Assembly (NCBI GenBank): GCA_003647715.1
Contig: QMNJ01000062.1
Location: 1 to 8,401 of the forward strand
Direction: 5' to 3'
From: Candidatus Coatesiibacteriota bacterium
GTDB taxonomy: Bacteria; RBG-13-66-14; B26-G2
DNA length: 8,401 nt
The notes under the pieces were generated by a model, which searched no databases, was not told the origin of the DNA, and worked only from the letters and a program-made list of their open reading frames with translations. The translations under genes were made by a program, and so were the position numbers. Below, one piece after another: positions 6,830-8,401 of this stretch; the first letter of the stretch is position 1, and each line of letters opens with the position of its first letter.

Positions 6830-6930
6830 TTTTTTTGATCTTAAAAACCTAAGGACTTTATATTTTGTAAAACACAATAAATCTTTTCCTTGAGAACATA
6901 GCTCAACCGTAATATTATGTAACATAACAT

Positions 6931-6944
6931 AAAAGAAAAGAAAA
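6931..6944 (-). terminator. Probable T-tract terminator of gdhA
   Basis: On the minus strand the sequence TTTTCTTTTCTTTT begins about 60 nt after the gdhA stop codon. Archaeal RNA polymerase terminates at such T-rich tracts without a hairpin, and no G+C-rich stem precedes it. This is the most T-rich tract downstream of gdhA. Confidence 0.5.
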
Positions 6945-7005
6945 CGGATACTATTATGCTAATGCATATAGATGCTTAAATAGAACTAACCTAGAAATTT
7001 ACCAC

Positions 7006-8292
7006 CTAAACCCATCCGCGGTCCCGGCATGCCCTGGCAACCCTGCCTATAGAAATCATATACGCCGCATCCCTCATATATAGTTTCCTCTTCTTCGCCA
7101 GTTCATTCACCGCGATAAACGCAGAAGTCATCTTGACATCCAGTTTACCCAGAACCTCGTCTCTCTCCCAGTAGTAATTCATGTTGCTCTGAACCTGCTC
7201 AAAATAACTGCAGGTCACACCACCGGCATTTGCAAGAAAGTCGGGTATCATAAATATACCACGCTCTTTTAAAACCTTATCCGCCTCAGGTGTGGTTGGA
7301 CCATTTGCTCCCTCGGCAACTATCTTTACTTTATCGCTTATCCTGTCAACATTCTCAGATGTTATTGCATTCTCCAGAGCACAAGGCATAAGTATATCTA
7401 CCTCCTGCGTTAACCACTCATCTCCAGGTAGAATTTCATATCCCTGCTCCTCTGCCTTCTTCTTATCTATGCCTCCAAAACGGTCAGTAATCTTAAGTAG
7501 CCCTTCAAAGTCAATACCATCTACTTTCCTGAAGGCGTATGCGGTCTGGTCCTCCTGGTCCCAGCACGAAACACAGATAACCTTTCCGCCTATCTGATGA
7601 TAAAGTTGTATTGCATACTGGGCAACATTGCCAAAACCCTGAACACTTGCAATCGTGTCCTCCGGTCTTATATTCATATCCTTAAGTGCTTCCCGCACCG
7701 TAAATATCAATCCATAACCTGTTGCCTCAGTGCGACCCTTTGAACCACCCATACCAACAGGCTTGCCAGTGATGAACCCAGGATGTTTACCCTGATGAAT
7801 CTTCTCATATTCATCAAGCATCCAAAGCATATGCTGGGGGGTTGTCATAACATCTGGTGCAGGAACATCAATCAACGGTCCCATAATATTCGCCATCTGT
7901 CTTATGTAACCACGACATACCTGCTCCTGTTCCCTCATACTAAGATTATGGGGGTCACACACAACACCACCCTTTGCTCCGCCAAGCGGAATATCTACAA
8001 CCGCACACTTCCAGGTCATCCACATTGCAAGAGCACGAACAGTATCAATTGTCTCCATTGGGTGAAAGCGAATTCCGCCCTTCCCGGGACCCAATGCATC
8101 ATTATGCTGAACTCTGAAGCCCCTAAAGACCCTCACACTACCATCGTCCATGCGGACCGGAATGCTTACATGATACTCCCTCAGAGGGTTGCGTAATAAC
8201 TCTCTTGTTGCTGTGTCAAGTTCCAGCATATCGGCGACTGTATCAAACTGTTTCTGTGCCATCTCAAATGGATTGTATGCTTTCTCTACCAT
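7006..8292 (-). CDS. gdhA: Glutamate dehydrogenase (Glu/Leu/Phe/Val dehydrogenase family)
   Basis: The enzyme interconverts glutamate with 2-oxoglutarate plus ammonium using NAD(P), linking carbon and nitrogen metabolism in the cytosol. The 428-aa length is typical of the short hexameric class. Visible motifs are GPGKGGIRFHP with K71 (glutamate binding), K95 in MTWKCAV, the family signature IPLGGAKGGVVCDP with catalytic K107, and APDVMT with D147. A Rossmann motif GFGNVA lies at 219-224, and NAGGVTCSYFE follows in the C-terminal part. After the second Rossmann strand the protein reads VSCWDQED, where many archaeal enzymes read VSDS. The cofactor preference cannot be read with confidence. The intact glutamate-type K71 and K95 favour glutamate over leucine or phenylalanine dehydrogenase. 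The ATG is preceded by AGGGAG at 7 nt. It is upstream of, and codirectional with, the ATP-grasp pair. Confidence 0.96.
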   Translation of the reverse strand: MVEKAYNPFEMAQKQFDTVADMLELDTATRELLRNPLREYHVSIPVRMDDGSVRVFRGFRVQHNDALGPGKGGIRFHPMETIDTVRALAMWMTWKCAVVDIPLGGAKGGVVCDPHNLSMREQEQVCRGYIRQMANIMGPLIDVPAPDVMTTPQHMLWMLDEYEKIHQGKHPGFITGKPVGMGGSKGRTEATGYGLIFTVREALKDMNIRPEDTIASVQGFGNVAQYAIQLYHQIGGKVICVSCWDQEDQTAYAFRKVDGIDFEGLLKITDRFGGIDKKKAEEQGYEILPGDEWLTQEVDILMPCALENAITSENVDRISDKVKIVAEGANGPTTPEADKVLKERGIFMIPDFLANAGGVTCSYFEQVQSNMNYYWERDEVLGKLDVKMTSAFIAVNELAKKRKLYMRDAAYMISIGRVARACRDRGWV

Positions 8293-8299
8293 CTCTAAT

Positions 8300-8305
8300 C
8301 TCCCT
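8300..8305 (-). promoter_or_regulatory. Ribosome binding site AGGGAG for gdhA
   Basis: AGGGAG lies 7 nt before the gdhA ATG on the minus strand and confirms the start, which also matches the usual N-terminal length of the family. Confidence 0.7.
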
Positions 8306-8347
8306 TCTCTTTTATAATATCATCACATACACTACACTAAAAAAACC

Positions 8348-8355
8348 ATATATAA
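8348..8355 (-). promoter_or_regulatory. Candidate TATA box for gdhA
   Basis: On the minus strand TTATATAT lies about 59 bp before the ATG. Initiation about 25 bp downstream would give a leader near 33 nt that includes the ribosome site. The upstream bases (CATTTGTA) are not a typical BRE, and A+T richness makes chance matches common. The rest of 8306-8401 contains no gene. Confidence 0.45.
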
Positions 8356-8401
8356 TACAAATGAAATATTTTCTTTGTGAAGAAATTATCAAATTACAAA
8401 C

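Larger units (their letters stand above)
6793..7005. other. Spacer between gdhA and the ATP-grasp operon
   Basis: This 213-bp A+T-rich stretch contains no credible coding frame. It holds, in the minus-strand direction, a T-tract after gdhA, two small dyads, and a possible promoter. The dyads are a 6-bp palindrome TTATGT-A-ACATAA (6915-6927) and a 5-bp stem TTGAG/CTCAA with a 7-nt loop (6890-6906). Both sit between the proposed terminator and proposed promoter and could be operator sites. The separation suggests that gdhA and the operon are transcribed independently, although read-through is possible. Confidence 0.5.

Noticed and set aside
6890..6906. TTGAG/CTCAA stem as an intrinsic terminator of gdhA
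   Set aside because: The 5-bp stem is not followed by a T-tract on the minus strand and lies beyond the much better T-rich tract at 6931-6944.
7783..8196. Plus-strand open frame of 137 codons opposite gdhA
   Set aside because: It lies wholly antisense to conserved glutamate dehydrogenase motifs and has the composition of a shadow frame.

Overview
The window looks like a piece of an archaeal chromosome, probably euryarchaeal. The evidence is an Ogg2-type 8-oxoguanine glycosylase (a mostly archaeal family), GGTG/GTGATG-type ribosome binding sites, A+T-rich spacers with TATA-like boxes, T-tract rather than hairpin termination, and heavy use of ATA, AGA and AGG codons. None of this fixes a lineage, and some thermophilic or anaerobic bacteria cannot be excluded. 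No tRNA, rRNA, CRISPR array, insertion sequence or phage gene is visible. Five protein genes fill about 95% of the window.

Layout: (1) 1-145 is a short A+T-rich spacer with an 11-bp direct repeat. (2) 146-808, minus strand, is an Ogg2 DNA glycosylase/lyase with its catalytic residues and C-terminal lysine intact. (3) 809-988 is a divergent promoter region with two small inverted repeats. (4) 989-1852, plus strand, is a complete calcineurin-like metallophosphoesterase with a GTG start. (5) It converges, with only 7 bp between stop codons, on a minus-strand pair. The upstream member (5035-6792, 585 aa) and downstream member (1860-5042, 1060 aa) overlap by 8 bp and are paralogues. (6) 6793-7005 is a spacer with a gdhA termination tract and a possible promoter for the pair. 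(7) 7006-8292, minus strand, is glutamate dehydrogenase with its own promoter region to 8401.

The most interesting part is the paralogous pair. Both proteins carry an apparently complete PPDK/PEP-synthase-type ATP-grasp domain, but neither has the phosphohistidine swivel motif or the PEP/pyruvate TIM barrel that such a domain normally serves. In place of those, both have a second shared module with a GRWG motif and a G(S/T)HFF motif. The larger protein adds a GAF-like N-terminal region and a C-terminal pol-beta-type nucleotidyltransferase domain. The architecture suggests a two-protein ATP-dependent phosphotransfer or nucleotidyl-transfer system of unknown substrate. I recall similar GRWG-containing PEP/pyruvate-binding proteins as uncharacterised entries in bacteria, so the family is probably not new, but its function appears undescribed. 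The neighbouring glutamate dehydrogenase and phosphoesterase could be linked to it, but the sequence shows only proximity.
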